A stretch of DNA of 64,000 bases, taken from contig NZ_BAAAWU010000001.1 of assembly GCF_039535235.1 (NCBI RefSeq), forward strand, positions 434,001 to 498,000, given 5' to 3'. The position numbers were made by a program, and so were the translations under genes. Source of the DNA: Streptomyces roseoviridis. Lineage in GTDB: Bacteria > Actinomycetota > Actinomycetes > Streptomycetales > Streptomycetaceae. Positions 52,578 to 61,074 of this stretch are shown here, in pieces (within the stretch, counting starts at the first letter, position 1; each line of letters begins with the position of its first letter). The notes beneath the pieces were generated by a model. It worked only from the letters and a program-made list of their open reading frames with translations, was not told where the DNA came from and made no database searches.

Positions 52578-53231
52578 ATGGCCCTGTCCGACGACCCCAC
52601 CGACCCCGTCTCCCCGCCCTCCCCGGGCGACGCGGAGCGTGGCGGCGGGGTCCGCTACCGCCGCGCCGCCCTCATGGGCGTGCCCGCGCTCCTCGCCGCG
52701 AGCACCCTGGTGGTGCTCACCGCGCAGGGTGCCCTGGCCGCCCAGTTCGCCATCTCCGGCATGCCGTTCACCGTGACCGCCGACACCCTGGAGGGCACCG
52801 GCTTCGGACAGTTCGGAGCCCTGGACAACATGGCCGAGGGCAGCCCGAACGCCGGTGACACCGGTGGCCAGGTGCTGGTCATCGTGACCGCGATCCGCGA
52901 GGCCAAGCTCACCAACCTGTGCCAGAGCGTGGAGCTCGGCGGCACGCATCTGCTGATCACGGCCGGCAACCGCGGCGTCCCGGTCAAGGCGTCCGGTCTG
53001 ACCACCGACTCGACGGCGATGGCCGCCAAGCTGGCGGAGTTCGACAACATCGAGATCGGCGGCGACGCCAGCACCTTCGACAAGCCACCGGTGAAGGGCC
53101 CGCTGGGCTCGTTCGGCCAGCAGGCGGACACCGTGCGCATCAAGAACGTGCGGCAGACCAACTACGCCACCACGGCGACCCGGTTCACCCTGCCCGACCT
53201 GCACATGGGCTTCAGCTCGAAGGGCTGCTGA
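52578..53231 (+). CDS. DUF6230 family exported/membrane-anchored protein
   Basis: A 217-residue protein with a cytoplasmic N-terminus of about 35 residues and one membrane segment (AALMGVPALLAASTLVVLTA), then an extracellular beta-rich part (AQFAISGMPFTVTADTLEGT). Two cysteines (LTNLCQSVEL and the terminal SKGC) may pair. It matches the Streptomyces family DUF6230, formerly mislabelled cholesterol esterase; no enzyme motif is present. AGGAG precedes the ATG. The DUF6114 gene follows after two bases, so they form an operon. Confidence 0.85.
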   Translation: MALSDDPTDPVSPPSPGDAERGGGVRYRRAALMGVPALLAASTLVVLTAQGALAAQFAISGMPFTVTADTLEGTGFGQFGALDNMAEGSPNAGDTGGQVLVIVTAIREAKLTNLCQSVELGGTHLLITAGNRGVPVKASGLTTDSTAMAAKLAEFDNIEIGGDASTFDKPPVKGPLGSFGQQADTVRIKNVRQTNYATTATRFTLPDLHMGFSSKGC

Positions 53232-53233
53232 GC

Positions 53234-53686
53234 GTGGCGCCGGGCACGGACGGGGCCCTCGCGGCACCGGCGGCGGGCCGCCGCCGGCACCTCTGGCAGG
53301 ACTTCCGGCGGTGGCGGCACCGCCGTCCGTTCGGGGCGGGCCTCGCGCTGGCGCTCGGCGGTGCGGAGATCCTGGTGACCCAGCGGGCCAGCGTGTCGGT
53401 GGTCCTCGCGGCCGGCGCGGACAGCCTGGCGGGCTATGTGCTGCCGATCATGATGGTGGTCTGCGGAGTGCTCATCGTGGTCAACCCCCGCCAGCGGCTG
53501 TTCTATTCGGTGATCGGTGTGCTGGCGTCGCTCGCGAGCTGGGTGACGTCCAACCTCGGCGGGTTCTTCGTCGGCATGCTGCTCGGTCTGGTGGGCAGCT
53601 CGCTGGCCTTCGGCTGGCTGCCCGACCGGCCCCGGCGCCGCTCGTGGCTGCGCCGGGGCCGCCGCCGCACTCAGGAGGCCGGCTAG
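53234..53686 (+). CDS. DUF6114 family integral membrane protein
   Basis: A 150-residue protein with a basic cytoplasmic N-terminus (DFRRWRHRRPFGAGLALALG) and four membrane segments between residues 40 and 130 (for example VLPIMMVVCGVLIVV and FFVGMLLGLVGSSLAFGWL), ending in a strongly basic tail. DUF6114 proteins almost always accompany DUF6230 proteins, so the pair probably form one complex in the membrane. The function is unknown. The GTG start lies just after the DUF6230 stop. Confidence 0.85.
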   Translation: MAPGTDGALAAPAAGRRRHLWQDFRRWRHRRPFGAGLALALGGAEILVTQRASVSVVLAAGADSLAGYVLPIMMVVCGVLIVVNPRQRLFYSVIGVLASLASWVTSNLGGFFVGMLLGLVGSSLAFGWLPDRPRRRSWLRRGRRRTQEAG

Positions 53687-53742
53687 CCGGCCCGCCCCTC
53701 TTGTCGGTCACTGGCGCCCGCCCTTCCCCGGTCGGGCGCCAC

Positions 53743-53760
53743 ACCCACTTTTTTGTGGGT
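53743..53760. terminator. Hairpin with T-rich loop
   Basis: ACCCAC-TTTTTT-GTGGGT lies between the convergent DUF6114 and HxlR genes. It is weaker than the GC-rich hairpins elsewhere, and its six-T loop is unusual in this genome. Confidence 0.5.
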
Positions 53761-53835
53761 ACTTGTGACGCCCCGGCCCCCGGGAGAACCTGGTGGTGGC
53801 CGAGGGAAAGGAGAGGCACGAGGAAAGCGGCCGCC

Positions 53836-54186
53836 TCAGGACACGGCGCGTTCCGCGACGAGCCGGTCCAGCCGGCGGTGGCCCCAGTCCGACAGCGGAG
53901 CCAGCGCCTCGGAGAGCTCGCGGCCCTCGACGGTCAGCGAGTAGACAGTCTTCGGCGGCAGTACGTCGTATACCTCGCGGTGCACCAGACCGTCGTCCTC
54001 CATCTCGCGCAGCGCCTGGGTCAGCACCTTCTCGCTGATCTCCGGGATCCTCCGGCGCAGTTCGCCGGGCCGGTGCGGGCCGGATTCGAGCAGCCACAGC
54101 AGCAGTGTCTTCCACTTGCCGTCGATCACCGCGACGGCGGCGGTGACACCGCACACGTTCGTCTCTCTGCTCCGCATGCGCGCCAT
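53836..54186 (-). CDS. HxlR-family transcriptional regulator
   Basis: A 116-residue winged-helix protein: VCGVTAAVAVIDGKWKTLLL, then PHRPGELRRRIPEISEKVLT, the recognition region, and REVYDVLPPKTVYSLTVEGR, the wing. The single Cys near the N-terminus is conserved in HxlR regulators that sense aldehydes or disulfide stress. ATG 54186 follows AAGGA. It is divergent from the imine-reductase-like gene, with 71 bases between, and probably controls it. Confidence 0.88.
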   Translation of the reverse strand: MARMRSRETNVCGVTAAVAVIDGKWKTLLLWLLESGPHRPGELRRRIPEISEKVLTQALREMEDDGLVHREVYDVLPPKTVYSLTVEGRELSEALAPLSDWGHRRLDRLVAERAVS

Positions 54187-54257
54187 CGTTCGCGTCCTTC
54201 TCTTCTCTCGGTTGCTCACATTCTTCCATCCTGCCTGCACGACAAGGGAGTTCCCTC

Positions 54258-55154
54258 ATGTCCTCTTCCCCGCAGTCCGCGCCGGAGCGGTCCGTCACCG
54301 TGATCGGGCTCGGCCCCATGGGCCGTGCGCTCGCCGGCGCCTTCCTAGCCGCGGGTGTCCGCACCACCGTGTGGAACCGCACCCCGGGCCGGGACCGCGA
54401 CCTGGTCGCGCGGGGCGCGACGGGGGCCGCGAGCGCCGCCGAGGCGGTCGCGGCGAGCCCGCTGACCGTGATCTGCCTGGTCAACTACGACGCCACGGAC
54501 GCCGTGCTGCGCCAGGAGGAGGTGACCGCCGCCCTCGGGGGCCGCACGCTGGTGAACCTGAGCGCGGACGTCCCCGAGCGCGCACGCGACACCGGGCGGT
54601 GGGCCGCCGAGCACGGCATCGCCTATCTCGACGGCGCGATCATGACCCCGACCACGACCATCGGCACCCCCCAGGCCGTGTTCCTGCACAGCGGACCCGC
54701 CGGCCTCTACGGGGAGCACCGCCCGGTGCTGGACGCGCTGGGCGGCACGCACACCCACCTCGGCGAGGACGTCGGCCGGGCGGCGGCGTACGACATCGCG
54801 CTGCTCGACATCTTCTGGACCGCCATGGCGGGCTACGGGCACGCGCTCGCGCTCGCCGCCGCCGAGGGCGTCACGGCCGGTGAACTGGCCCCGTTCGCGC
54901 AGGGCATCGGTGCGATCCTGCCGCCGGTGTTCCAGGAATGGGCGGAGGACGTGGAGAAGGGCACCTTCTCCGGCGAGGGCAATCCGCTCACGTCCGCGGT
55001 GTCCTCGATGGCGCACGTCGTGCATGCCTCCGAGTCGCACGGCATCGACGCGGGCGTGATGCGGGCCGCCGAGGGCCTGGCCCGGCGCGCGGTGGGGCTC
55101 GGCCACGGCGCCGACGGCTTCTCCCGGATCACCGAGGTCCTCGGGCGCCGCTGA
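54258..55154 (+). CDS. Imine-reductase-like NAD(P)H oxidoreductase
   Basis: A 298-residue protein of the beta-hydroxyacid dehydrogenase superfamily. The N-terminal Rossmann motif is VIGLGPMGRALAGAF, with VWNRTPGRDRDLVARGA downstream, where the Arg suggests NADPH preference. AYLDGAIMTPTTTIGTPQAV and AAAYDIALLDIFWTAMAGYG match the imine reductase family, in which the Asp or Tyr in the second stretch is the proton donor; here it is Asp in AYDIAL. Such enzymes reduce cyclic imines to amines. AGGGAG precedes the ATG. It is the only gene in its transcript and is divergent from HxlR. Confidence 0.85.
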   Translation: MSSSPQSAPERSVTVIGLGPMGRALAGAFLAAGVRTTVWNRTPGRDRDLVARGATGAASAAEAVAASPLTVICLVNYDATDAVLRQEEVTAALGGRTLVNLSADVPERARDTGRWAAEHGIAYLDGAIMTPTTTIGTPQAVFLHSGPAGLYGEHRPVLDALGGTHTHLGEDVGRAAAYDIALLDIFWTAMAGYGHALALAAAEGVTAGELAPFAQGIGAILPPVFQEWAEDVEKGTFSGEGNPLTSAVSSMAHVVHASESHGIDAGVMRAAEGLARRAVGLGHGADGFSRITEVLGRR

Positions 55155-55234
55155 GCCGGGGGCTCCTCGTCACCGTCCGGTGCGCGGGGGCGGCCGGGGC
55201 CCGGGACGGCGGGCCGTGACGGGTGACGGGGAGG

Positions 55235-55816
55235 TCAGGCGGCGACGGGGGCGAGGTCCTGGCGGACGACGATCGCGTTGAGCCGGAGGGCGAACGGGGC
55301 GGTGTCGGTCATCCGCAGGGCGCCGACGCGGGCCTTGTCGAGGCCGATGGTGACGTCGATGCAGAAGGCGATGGCGTACAGGTACGCGCCGGTCTCCTCG
55401 TCCTGGAGGGCGAAGAGGAGGTCGCGGTAGTAGCGGGTGCGGTCGGGGGCCTCCTCGTAGTAGGAGAGGCCGGGCATGCCCTCCTGGTCGGCGAGGCCGG
55501 TGAAGGCGGTGACGAGCTCGCGCTCGATGGTGTCCCAGAACGACGCCTCCGCCGACTCGGGCGGCAGGGCCTGGCGTACGGCCTCCTTCAGGGAGAGCAC
55601 CATCACGAGGACGGGAGCCTCCTCCTGGAGGCCCCAGCCGCGCACCATCCTGACGACGGTGCTGTCGGGGACGGCCGCGGCGGCGTCGCGGATGTGGTCG
55701 AAGTCGAAGTTCACGGTGGCGGGGGCGATGGCCTCCTGAAAGGCGCGGCCGAGGGCCTCCGCCTGGGCGAGGTGGGCGGGCCCCACCTCGATGACCGTCC
55801 TGAAGCTCGCGGCCAA
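55235..55816 (-). CDS. Cyt-like pore-forming toxin family protein
   Basis: A 193-residue protein that follows Bacillus thuringiensis Cyt2 toxins along most of its length. Cyt2 has ALHLANAFQGAIDP, SFWNSVEATIKGTFTNL and YNILFSIQNEDTGAVMAVL; here the counterparts are AEALGRAFQEAIAP, SFWDTIERELVTAFTGL and RDLLFALQDEETGAYLYAI, in the same order and spacing, and the end (IGLDKARVGALRMTDTAPFA) fits the Cyt strand that reads VDVEKQKVLFFTIKDSARYE. There is no signal peptide and no long pro-region to be cleaved. The TTG start follows AGGAGGA. A role in lysing target membranes is inferred from fold only; it could be a non-toxic relative. It stands alone. Confidence 0.8.
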   Translation of the reverse strand: MAASFRTVIEVGPAHLAQAEALGRAFQEAIAPATVNFDFDHIRDAAAAVPDSTVVRMVRGWGLQEEAPVLVMVLSLKEAVRQALPPESAEASFWDTIERELVTAFTGLADQEGMPGLSYYEEAPDRTRYYRDLLFALQDEETGAYLYAIAFCIDVTIGLDKARVGALRMTDTAPFALRLNAIVVRQDLAPVAA

Positions 55817-55834
55817 GACTCCTCCTGAGGTTTT

Positions 55835-55849
55835 TCAACATTCTGTTGA
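55835..55849 (-). promoter_or_regulatory. Operator-like palindrome before the Cyt-like gene
   Basis: TCAACA-TTC-TGTTGA lies 19 bases upstream of the TTG start, within an AT-rich patch (55830-55855), where the transcription start or -10 would be expected. It is a typical size for a MarR or similar repressor site. Confidence 0.45.
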
Positions 55850-55929
55850 TTCAAGGAGGCGTCAGTATGTCCGTGCCCGGCGGTCCCCGGCAATCCTGCG
55901 CGTGCCACGGCCGTCGTCCGGGGCACCGA

Positions 55930-55961
55930 CCCCGGGGTCAGCCGATCGGCTGACCCCGGGG
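55930..55961. repeat. Perfect 32-bp palindrome in a divergent gap
   Basis: Each half is 16 bases, CCCCGGGGTCAGCCGA and its exact complement, with no central spacer. It lies about 115 bases upstream of the Cyt-like gene and 90 bases upstream of the beta-propeller lipoprotein gene, both of which point away from it. Confidence 0.85.
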
Positions 55962-56049
55962 CGCCGGGAGCGGACGGAGCATGGGAAGGGGGCGGGCCGT
56001 CCGGTGCGCTCCCGCCGTCCCCACGTCTCGCCCTCCGGGAGCTCCGCCG

Positions 56050-57180
56050 ATGAACCGACCCCGCGCCCTCGCCGTGCTGGCCGCCTCCGCCGCCCTGCTC
56101 GCGGGCTGCGCCCAGGGCGGCGGGGAGCCCGCCCGGTCCGCCGGGAGCCGCCCGGCGACGGCCGCGCCCTCCGCCGTTCACGCGGTTCCCTCGCCGTCGG
56201 GCCGTACCCCCGCCGGCACGCTCCTGGTGACCGACTTCGGCTCCGACACCGTCACCTTCGTGGACCCGGCCAGGGGTCCGTTCGCCTCCGTGGCGGTGGG
56301 CACCGCCCCCTACGGCGTGGCAGTCGGCGCCGACGGCCGCGCCTGGGTGTCCACGGCCGAGGGGGTGGCCGTCGTGGACACCCGCACCCGCACCCGCCTC
56401 GCGCTCGTGCCGTACCGGACCGCGTCGGGCCCCGTAACCGACGGCGAGTACCGGGGCGGCGGCATGGGCATCGCACTCTCCCCGGACGGGCGCCTGGCCT
56501 ACGTCGGCGTCAACGTGCCCGGCGGCAACGGCACCCTGGAGGTGATCGACACCGCCTCGCTGAAGGTCACCGACCGGGTGCCGGTCGGCCGGCGCCCCTT
56601 CGACGTGGACGTCTCGCGCGACGGCGCGGAGGTGTACGCCACCGGCCACGACTCCTTCGACGTGACCGCGGTCCGGGCCGACGGCCTCAGGACCCGCCGG
56701 ATCGAGGTGGCCCCCTACGGCACCGAGGGCGGACTCGGCTCCTGGCTGAAGCCGCACTACGCGGCCGTACGGCCCTCGGACGGACGGCTCCTGCTGCCCT
56801 TCGAGGGCGAACGGCTCGTGGTGGTCGATCCGGGCACCGGCCGCTCGGAGATCCTGCCGATGACGGCGAACACCCACCAGCACGGTGTGACGGTCACCCC
56901 CGACGGCACCCTGCTGACCGTCGGTACGGGTCCCGTCGACCCGGCCACCGACCGCGGGCCCTCGCTCACCGTCCGGGCGCCCGACGGCACCGAGCGCGTC
57001 TTCCCGCTGGAAGGCCCCCACGAGAACGTCGCCGTGTCCCGGGACGGCCGCACCGCCTACGTCACCGGCGGCTTCACCCGCGACGGCTTCTGGGACGGCC
57101 TGACGGTCGTCGACCTGTCGGACGGCTCCGCGCGGCGCCTGCCGGCGGGCTCGCGCCCGCTCGGCGTCGCGGTCCTGTGA
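56050..57180 (+). CDS. YVTN-type beta-propeller lipoprotein
   Basis: A 376-residue exported protein. The signal peptide ends in a lipobox ([11 protein letters not shown]), then a Ser/Pro/Ala linker to about residue 50. The rest consists of repeats of the YVTN/NHL propeller kind, such as [51 protein letters not shown] and [13 protein letters not shown], enough for a seven-bladed propeller. Such proteins bind ligands or surface partners; a precise function is unknown. GGGAG lies before the ATG. The Nudix gene follows 64 bases later. Confidence 0.85.
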   Translation: MNRPRALAVLAASAALLAGCAQGGGEPARSAGSRPATAAPSAVHAVPSPSGRTPAGTLLVTDFGSDTVTFVDPARGPFASVAVGTAPYGVAVGADGRAWVSTAEGVAVVDTRTRTRLALVPYRTASGPVTDGEYRGGGMGIALSPDGRLAYVGVNVPGGNGTLEVIDTASLKVTDRVPVGRRPFDVDVSRDGAEVYATGHDSFDVTAVRADGLRTRRIEVAPYGTEGGLGSWLKPHYAAVRPSDGRLLLPFEGERLVVVDPGTGRSEILPMTANTHQHGVTVTPDGTLLTVGTGPVDPATDRGPSLTVRAPDGTERVFPLEGPHENVAVSRDGRTAYVTGGFTRDGFWDGLTVVDLSDGSARRLPAGSRPLGVAVL

Positions 57181-57244
57181 CGCCCGCGCCGGCGCCATGG
57201 TGTTGGCTGGGACCCGCAGCCGATCCCGCAGGAGGAGAACCGTC

Positions 57245-57769
57245 ATGACCGTCGCCGCCCACCGCAACGCCCAGCCGCCCGACGCGCAGGCATCCCTGGG
57301 CGCGGGCGTGGTGGTGACCGACGGCGCCGGCCGGGTGCTGCTCGGGCTGCACCGCTCGGGGGTGTGGGAACTGCCCGGCGGCAAGGTCGAGCCGGGCGAG
57401 TCCATCGAGCAGGCGGCGGTACGGGAACTCGCCGAGGAGACCACGCTGGTGGCCTCGCCGGACGACGTCTCGGTCATCGGTCTGGTCCTCGACACCGCGA
57501 CCTCCGCCGAGCTGACCCGGCTGACGGCGGCGACGGTCGTCCGCGCCCACACCGGCACGCCGGCCGTGGCCGAGCCCGACAAGATCGACCGCTGGGAGTG
57601 GTTCCCGCCCGACCGGCTGCCGGAGTCGCTCTTCCTCCCCTCGGCCCAGGCCCTGGGTTTCTGGCTGCCCGGACTGCCGCTGCCAGAGGGCCCGTTCCAC
57701 CGGTACGCGATGGACCCGGCCCCCCGTGGGCCGGGGCGGGGACGGGGTCAGGACCCCACGTACTCGTAG
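57245..57769 (+). CDS. Nudix hydrolase
   Basis: A 174-residue Nudix protein. The Nudix box runs from [20 protein letters not shown] to EETTL, at about residues 44-66; the position after EE that is usually Gly is Thr here, a conservative change that should not remove metal binding. The N-terminal [20 protein letters not shown] is the usual first strand. It probably hydrolyses a nucleoside-diphosphate derivative; the substrate is not predictable. GGAGGAG precedes the ATG. Its 3-prime end overlaps the convergent VOC gene by 22 bases. Confidence 0.88.
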   Translation: MTVAAHRNAQPPDAQASLGAGVVVTDGAGRVLLGLHRSGVWELPGGKVEPGESIEQAAVRELAEETTLVASPDDVSVIGLVLDTATSAELTRLTAATVVRAHTGTPAVAEPDKIDRWEWFPPDRLPESLFLPSAQALGFWLPGLPLPEGPFHRYAMDPAPRGPGRGRGQDPTYS

Positions 57770-58095
57770 ACACCGCCGTGCGGGTGCCGCAGCACCGCTC
57801 GGTGCCCGTTCGGGGTCGGTACGGCGGGCGCGACGACCTCCGCGCCGGCCGCCACGGCTTCCGCCACCGCCTCGGACACGTCCGCGACGGTCAGCGTGGC
57901 GGCTACCCGGGCCACCTGGGACACGGCCTCGTCCGGGCCGCTGAAGAGCAGGAAAGGTCCGACGGCGGCCAGGCTGACCCCGGCGAAGGCGAAGCGGTTC
58001 GCGGGCGCGCCGGTCAGCTTCTCGTAGAAGGCCACGGCCGCGTCGAGGTCGTCCACGCGCTGCCGCGTGACCACGGAATCTATACGCATGCCCAT
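57748..58095 (-). CDS. VOC (glyoxalase-like) family protein
   Basis: A 115-residue single-module VOC protein: [20 protein letters not shown] at the start, [20 protein letters not shown], then the C-terminal [19 protein letters not shown]. The size fits a homodimer that builds one metal or ligand site per pair. The ATG at 58095 or 58089 is possible; neither has a strong ribosome binding site. The end overlaps the Nudix gene on the other strand. Function is unknown. Confidence 0.8.
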   Translation of the reverse strand: MGMRIDSVVTRQRVDDLDAAVAFYEKLTGAPANRFAFAGVSLAAVGPFLLFSGPDEAVSQVARVAATLTVADVSEAVAEAVAAGAEVVAPAVPTPNGHRAVLRHPHGGVYEYVGS

Positions 58096-58691
58096 GATCG
58101 TCTCATCGCGTGCCGACCGCCGGGAAGAGCGGCAGGGCGAGGAAGAAGCGGTCGGGGCAGGGCGAGGAGCCGGGTGGACGGGCGGGGCCGCGCCGCGCCG
58201 CCGGTTTCGCGGGCACGCGTCCCACGCTGCCGTTTCAAGCGGACATGAAGTCGAGCGAACAGCCGTGTGTCTCCGCGGTGTTGGAGCATCGGCGCGCCGG
58301 CCGGCCGCTGCGGGCGCGTCCCGCACGTGCCGCGGCACCGGCAGAGCGTCGGGCTGCTGGATCCGGTGCGGGACGCGGCGGGGCGGCGGACGTGGCGCGG
58401 AAGGCGGTGATCCCGCGGGCGACGGAGGCGGGGCTCTCGCTCGCCCCGATCGGCACGCTGCCGGCGGCGCCCGGCCCGGCGGGGAACGGCCCGGCGGGGA
58501 ACGGGAGGCGCTGCGGGCCGCCGTGCGGTGCGCCGATATCGCCGCGGCCCGCGCCCAGTTGGGGCTCGTCGAGTGCGCGCCGGGCTGCGCGCACACCGAC
58601 GTGGCCGGCGGCCCGGACTTCCGCCGTGCGGTCGCCGGGGCTCTGGCAGGGAGGGACGGCCGCTGTCATGATGCCGACGGGGGGATGCGCC
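58096..58691. other. 596-base gap, possible gene remnant
   Basis: No intact gene is convincing here. On the plus strand, coding-like sequence appears in one frame (ADVARKAVIPRATEAGLSLA, about 58388-58450) and continues in another (REALRAAVRCADIAAARAQL, about 58507-58570), which suggests a decayed or frameshifted gene. Two exact 15-bp copies of GGCCCGGCGGGGAAC (58473-58502) lie at the switch. The remnant matches no family I recognise. Confidence 0.35.
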
Positions 58692-59606
58692 ATGGGGGAG
58701 CACGACCGGGTGACGGTGCCTCCGCCGGACGAGACGGCGACGCGGGCCGCGCGGGAGGCGGAGCTCGGGGTCTATCTGCGCGGGTTCCGCGCCCGGCACG
58801 ACGCGGACGACTACGATGAGGACGACCGTGACCAGGACGGCTGCGCCGAGGACGGGCGACGGCCGGGGCGCCGGGGGACCCTGACGCGGCTCTGCGTGCT
58901 CCTGCTCGCCGGCGCGTCCCTGCTGCTGCCCGCCGTGGCGACGCGGCTGGTGGGGCCGGAGCTCGGAGTGCCCCTGCTCCTGGTGCCGTTCGGGGCCCTG
59001 GCCCGGTTCCTGTGGCGGTCGTTCCGCGTCACCACGCCGTCGCTGCGGCCCGGGGAGTACGTGTACCTGTACGAGCGGGGGCTGGTCTGCCCGGGCGAGG
59101 GCGGCACGGCGCGGGCGGTGCCCTGGCGGTCCGTCACCGCCATGCACCAGGACGTCACGCGCACGTACGTGAACGGCGGCTACACCGGCACCCACTACGC
59201 GTACCGGCTGCGCACCGGCGCGCGGTGCGGGGTGACCGTCGGCGGGTTCCTCGACGAGGAGACGGCGGTGCCGCGGGCGGGTGATCCGCAGATCCGCGAG
59301 CTGGCCCAGATCGTCCTGGACGAGACGGTGCGGCGGGCGCTGCCCCCGGCGGTCACGGCCCTGGAGGAGGGCGAGCGGGTCGTGTTCGGCGAGGTGGCGC
59401 TGCACGCGGAGGGCATCGCGCTGCCGTCGGGGACGGCGCCGTGGGAGCGGGTGCGGCGGCTGGAGTGGCGCGGGGACGGGCTGGTCGTGGTGCGGACCGC
59501 GGGGGCCGGGCGCTGGGCGCGCGAGGCGAAGGACATCCCCGATTTCCCGGTGTTCTGGACGCTGGCGAAGGAGTTGTTCCCGCACGCGCGCGAGTTCCGC
59601 CGCTGA
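58692..59606 (+). CDS. DUF6585-like membrane protein
   Basis: A 304-residue protein with a charged N-terminus containing an Asp-rich stretch (RHDADDYDEDDRDQD), two adjoining membrane segments at about 64-110 (LCVLLLAGASLLLPAVATRL and VPLLLVPFGALARFLW), and a cytoplasmic PH-like part. LYERGLVCPGEGGTARAVPW, then a SVTAMHQDVT segment, is typical of the DUF6585 family of actinobacteria. There is no catalytic motif. It may be a membrane-anchored sensor or scaffold. ATG 58692 begins MGEHDRVTVPPPDE. Confidence 0.7.
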   Translation: MGEHDRVTVPPPDETATRAAREAELGVYLRGFRARHDADDYDEDDRDQDGCAEDGRRPGRRGTLTRLCVLLLAGASLLLPAVATRLVGPELGVPLLLVPFGALARFLWRSFRVTTPSLRPGEYVYLYERGLVCPGEGGTARAVPWRSVTAMHQDVTRTYVNGGYTGTHYAYRLRTGARCGVTVGGFLDEETAVPRAGDPQIRELAQIVLDETVRRALPPAVTALEEGERVVFGEVALHAEGIALPSGTAPWERVRRLEWRGDGLVVVRTAGAGRWAREAKDIPDFPVFWTLAKELFPHAREFRR

Positions 59607-59727
59607 GGTGTGTCCGGATCGCGCGTCACTCGAACGGGCGTCTGGCCAACTCCCGCTGTTGTTGGGACATTGGAGGGAGCGCCAGGGGGCCTGGGGTGTC
59701 GGGGACGCCGGTGAGCCGGGGGGATCT

Positions 59728-60945
59728 GTGACGTGTCGACGGACGCGGCCGCGCGAGGTCGTGGCCCTGCTGGTCGTCTGGTGCGCGGTGGCCCTGGGGC
59801 TCGCGCCCGAAGCGGTCGCGGCGCCCCGGCAGGAGCCGGCGCCGGGCGTCGCCTACCGCAGCTTCGAGACCACGGCGGCGCACGGGAGGGTCCGGGTGCA
59901 TCTGCTCTCCGTCGACCTGCGCCACGCGGGCGTCGAGGTCGATCTGCTGCACCCGGGGGTGGTGGCGGCGCGGGCGCCGCTGTCCCGGCTGGCGGACGCC
60001 AGTGGAGCGGTCGCCGGGATCAACGGGGACTTCTTCCACATGTCGGAGACGCAGCACCCGGGCGTGGAGGCGACCGGCGCGCCGGTCGGGCCCGCCGTCG
60101 CCGGCGGGCGCGAGCTGAAGGCGGCGGTGCCGCGGGGACAGCGCTTCGGGCCGGCGCTGCCGACGGGGACGGGGACGCGGGAGGTGCTCGGCGTCGGGAC
60201 CGACCGCCGGGCCCGGATGGACCGGCTGGTCCTGGACGGGGCGGTCGACGCCCCGCAGGGCTCCTTCCCGCTGGGCGGGCTCAACCAGTACGCGCTGCCC
60301 GTGGGGTCCGTCGGCGCGTACACCGCCGACTGGGGCGACGCCTCACGGAAGCGCGCGGTGTGCGGGACGGACACCGACCGGGCGGCGCCCTGCTCCACGG
60401 AGACGTACGAGGTGACGGTGCGCGGCGACCGGGTGGTGGCCGTGTCGGACGCCCCGGGACGCGGCCCGGTCGCGCGGGACACCGAGGTCCTGGTGGGCCG
60501 GGAGGCGGGTGCCCGGCGGCTGCGGGCGCTGGCCGTCGGCGACCGGGTGAAGGTCCGCCACCGCCTGGTCGCGGAGGACTCCCGCGTGCCGTACCGCTTC
60601 GCCGTCGGCGGCCATCCGCTGCTGCGCGACGGCACGCCGCTGTCCGGCCTGGACCGGGTCACCCCGGCGGTGCGGACGGCGGCGGGCATCACGGACGGCG
60701 GCCGGGGACTGCTGCTGATGGCCCTGGACGGCTCGCCGGGCCTCCGGAGCGGGATGACGCTCGCCGAGGTCGCGGAGCTGCTCGCGCGGGAAGGCGCGCA
60801 CGACGGATTCGGGCTGGACGGCGGCGGCTCGTCGACGCTGGTCGCGCGGGCGGCGGGCGAGACGTCGGTGACCGTGCGCAACCACCCGAGCGGAGGCATC
60901 GAGCGGCCCGTGCCGAACGGTGTCGGTGTCTTCTCGCGCCGCTGA
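59728..60945 (+). CDS. Secreted phosphodiester glycosidase (NAGPA domain) protein
   Basis: A 405-residue exported protein. The signal peptide (VVALLVVWCAVALGLAPEAV) is followed by the NAGPA domain named after mammalian N-acetylglucosamine-1-phosphodiester alpha-N-acetylglucosaminidase. Conserved features are GAVAGINGDFFHM near residue 95, YRFAVGGHPLLRDG, TAAGITDGGRGLLLMALDG and GFGLDGGGSSTLVAR near the C-terminus. Bacterial members are thought to cleave sugar phosphodiesters in wall polymers or glycans. The GTG start has a G-rich stretch upstream. Confidence 0.88.
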   Translation: MTCRRTRPREVVALLVVWCAVALGLAPEAVAAPRQEPAPGVAYRSFETTAAHGRVRVHLLSVDLRHAGVEVDLLHPGVVAARAPLSRLADASGAVAGINGDFFHMSETQHPGVEATGAPVGPAVAGGRELKAAVPRGQRFGPALPTGTGTREVLGVGTDRRARMDRLVLDGAVDAPQGSFPLGGLNQYALPVGSVGAYTADWGDASRKRAVCGTDTDRAAPCSTETYEVTVRGDRVVAVSDAPGRGPVARDTEVLVGREAGARRLRALAVGDRVKVRHRLVAEDSRVPYRFAVGGHPLLRDGTPLSGLDRVTPAVRTAAGITDGGRGLLLMALDGSPGLRSGMTLAEVAELLAREGAHDGFGLDGGGSSTLVARAAGETSVTVRNHPSGGIERPVPNGVGVFSRR

Positions 60946-61074
60946 GCGGGCCGGAGGCGAAGCCGCCGGGGCGGGCGGCCCCGGCGGCTGCGGTGGGTCA
61001 CCGAGCGGACCGCGCCGGGCATGGCTAGCGTGGCCGGTGAGACAGAGACGTCATCGATCGGAAGCGAGTACGTC

